A stretch of DNA of 20,366 bases from a virus. Shown piece by piece: positions 19,118 through 20,366 of the stretch. The DNA lies in the IMG/VR virus record IMGVR_UViG_3300012009_000173, positions 1 through 20,366 of that record, one strand, 5' to 3'. How positions within the stretch are numbered: position 1 is the stretch's first letter; the number at the start of each line of letters is the position of its first letter. The notes beneath the pieces are model-generated. The model searched no databases, was not told the origin of the DNA, and saw only the letters and a list, made by a program, of their open reading frames with translations. The translations under genes were made by a program, and so were the position numbers.

Positions 19118-20366
19118 TTAATCTATCTCTTCTACATCAATAATATCTACTATTTTATCACTTGTTAATGTTTTTTTCTGGGAATTAATGAGTTTATATT
19201 TTGTGCCAATTGGGACTACAACTTCATCTTCATCCTTTAGAGTTGAAAATTGCTTGATTGATTTGCCTTTTTTATTGTCAATTACTCGAACTATAGCGGC
19301 AGGGGCTTCTTCACGCATGGATGACTCACCATTAGCGAATCCTACCGCTACTTTTCCACTGCTTGAAAAACTACTATGATTTTTTAACTCTATTCCCTCT
19401 GTGCGCGTTTTTTGTATAAAGCTATCTCGGTCTTTTTTACTTCTAAATGTAATCCCTCGGTACAATGATCCCTTGTAAGGTGAAATATTATCAGAATATA
19501 AAATTTTATCTAAATCTTTAGTTATCTTTTCTCCTAATGGATCGGCTTTACCTCGCTGATGATTTTTAACGTTTTCGTAACCTACTTTAGTCCAATTGCT
19601 AATAGATTTATGAACTTTCTCGGCTTCATCTTTACTAATACCAAGGCGATCAGATAATTGATCTATTCTTTCCGTTCTAAATATTGAGAAATCGTCATGA
19701 GAACCTTTGGGTTCTGGCTTTTTCGCTTTCTTTGTTCCCTTATTAAAGGTGAAATCATCATCCTTTAAGGAGCCCCAATCCGTGATGATTTTACCCTTGA
19801 AACTGCCATTAGGATGATCTGTATCTAACATCCCTCGCCGCTTTAATTCTGCAGTTAAGACGGATGGCGCAGCTTCTAATGATTTAGCCTTTAACGGCGC
19901 ACCAGCTTTAACTACTCCCATAGAATGCTTAGATGCTATTTCTGCTAGGTCTTTATTCCCTAATTTACTTAGCTTTTCGCCGATCTGCCTATTATAAAAT
20001 TCCCCATATTTTCCGGTTAAATTTTTAGCATAAGTCAGAGTATTACTTGATAATGTTGTTTTGATGGCGTTAGGCGTCTGCGCTTCCATCAATGAGATCG
20101 CCCGCGTCCATACTGATGCTTCATTTTCATTTACGCCAATAGACTTTAAATATTTTTTATCTGCTTGTGAAACCTTACCTGAACCGCCCGTATCTGCTAT
20201 CTCAACTAGGCGATCGTTCATCTTACGCATGTCAGAGATTTCTGCTTTATTCAGTGGGCTTAATGGTAAGGGACTTTTAGCCGCCGCCATCATTTCCCTA
20301 TTACGATCTTTGCGATCGCTTATCCCTAACTTTCCATCTTCCCACGGTTCAAATTTCTCAGATGTC
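19118..20366 (-). CDS. Head-type protein with C-terminal ADP-ribosyltransferase domain (partial)
   Basis: The frame is open to the right edge: upstream of the ATG pair at 20293 it continues through 24 more codons (TSEKFEPWEDGKLGISDRKD...) with no stop, so the true start lies outside the window. Counting from that ATG, residues about 255-391 form an R-S-E class ADP-ribosyltransferase: Arg in SLYRG (R279), the Ser motif SFSSS (308-312), and E355-D-E357 (ExE) followed by VVVPIGTKY, typical of the last strand. All three catalytic sites are intact. These enzymes move ADP-ribose from NAD+ to a protein, usually on Arg when ExE is present. In phages such domains are often attached to or next to SPP1 gp7-type minor head proteins and may be injected with DNA. 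The substrate is unknown. Confidence 0.82.
   Translation of the reverse strand, partial: TSEKFEPWEDGKLGISDRKDRNREMMAAAKSPLPLSPLNKAEISDMRKMNDRLVEIADTGGSGKVSQADKKYLKSIGVNENEASVWTRAISLMEAQTPNAIKTTLSSNTLTYAKNLTGKYGEFYNRQIGEKLSKLGNKDLAEIASKHSMGVVKAGAPLKAKSLEAAPSVLTAELKRRGMLDTDHPNGSFKGKIITDWGSLKDDDFTFNKGTKKAKKPEPKGSHDDFSIFRTERIDQLSDRLGISKDEAEKVHKSISNWTKVGYENVKNHQRGKADPLGEKITKDLDKILYSDNISPYKGSLYRGITFRSKKDRDSFIQKTRTEGIELKNHSSFSSSGKVAVGFANGESSMREEAPAAIVRVIDNKKGKSIKQFSTLKDEDEVVVPIGTKYKLINSQKKTLTSDKIVDIIDVEEID

Overview
The window looks like part of the genome of a contractile-tailed (myovirus-type) phage or prophage of a cyanobacterium. The host assignment rests on about a dozen copies of the cyanobacterial HIP1 octamer GCGATCGC (for example at 3367, 6835, 12738, 14340, 18190, 18205 and 20323), where about 0.3 would be expected by chance, and on AT-rich DNA with many weak Shine-Dalgarno sites. 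The phage assignment rests on a recognisable tail-module gene order on the minus strand.

Layout. Positions 1-352 (minus): the end of a gene whose Cys-rich C-terminus resembles DUF6464. Positions 463-628: a gene-free control region dense in inverted and direct repeats. Positions 629-8472 (plus): an accessory and DNA-metabolism arm. It holds an orphan 120-aa gene, a consensus promoter (1011-1040) driving a coiled-coil gene, a 53-aa membrane peptide, a membrane-anchored coiled-coil protein, a GIY-YIG-like protein with a C-terminal membrane segment, a protein with two RHH-like halves, an SF2 helicase, a cytosine-C5 methyltransferase, a small orphan and a tail fibre. Positions 8489-17357 (minus, transcribed right to left): a 141-aa connector-region protein, a Mu gpG-like tail completion protein, a gp37-like protein, two small paralogues, sheath, tube, a duplicated tail assembly chaperone with a -1 frameshift site, tape measure, and a gpU-gpD-like hub fusion. 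Positions 17449-18168 (plus): an island with a Cro/XRE-type regulator and an acidic Pro-rich repeat protein. Positions 18200-20366 (minus): a MuF-like head protein, a 57-aa gene, and a head-type protein ending in an ADP-ribosyltransferase domain that runs off the right edge. No terminase, portal, capsid, integrase, tRNA or CRISPR array is visible.

The most striking feature is a palindrome, TTTTGATATCAAAA, present ten times in 20 kb and always at a gene edge: next to or across a stop codon, or running directly into an ATG. It divides the genome into cassettes of one to a few genes on both strands. Two copies sit in tandem just after the gene for the small HTH regulator, which itself follows an 11-bp inverted repeat. 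I read it as a phage-wide operator or cassette-boundary sequence; its function is unknown.

The second highlight is the tail chaperone gene. It is an internal tandem duplication, and each half ends in the same in-frame slippery heptamer T_TTT_TTA. Only the second is followed, at a 6-nt spacing, by a good stem-loop and by an open -1 frame that leads to the tape-measure start.
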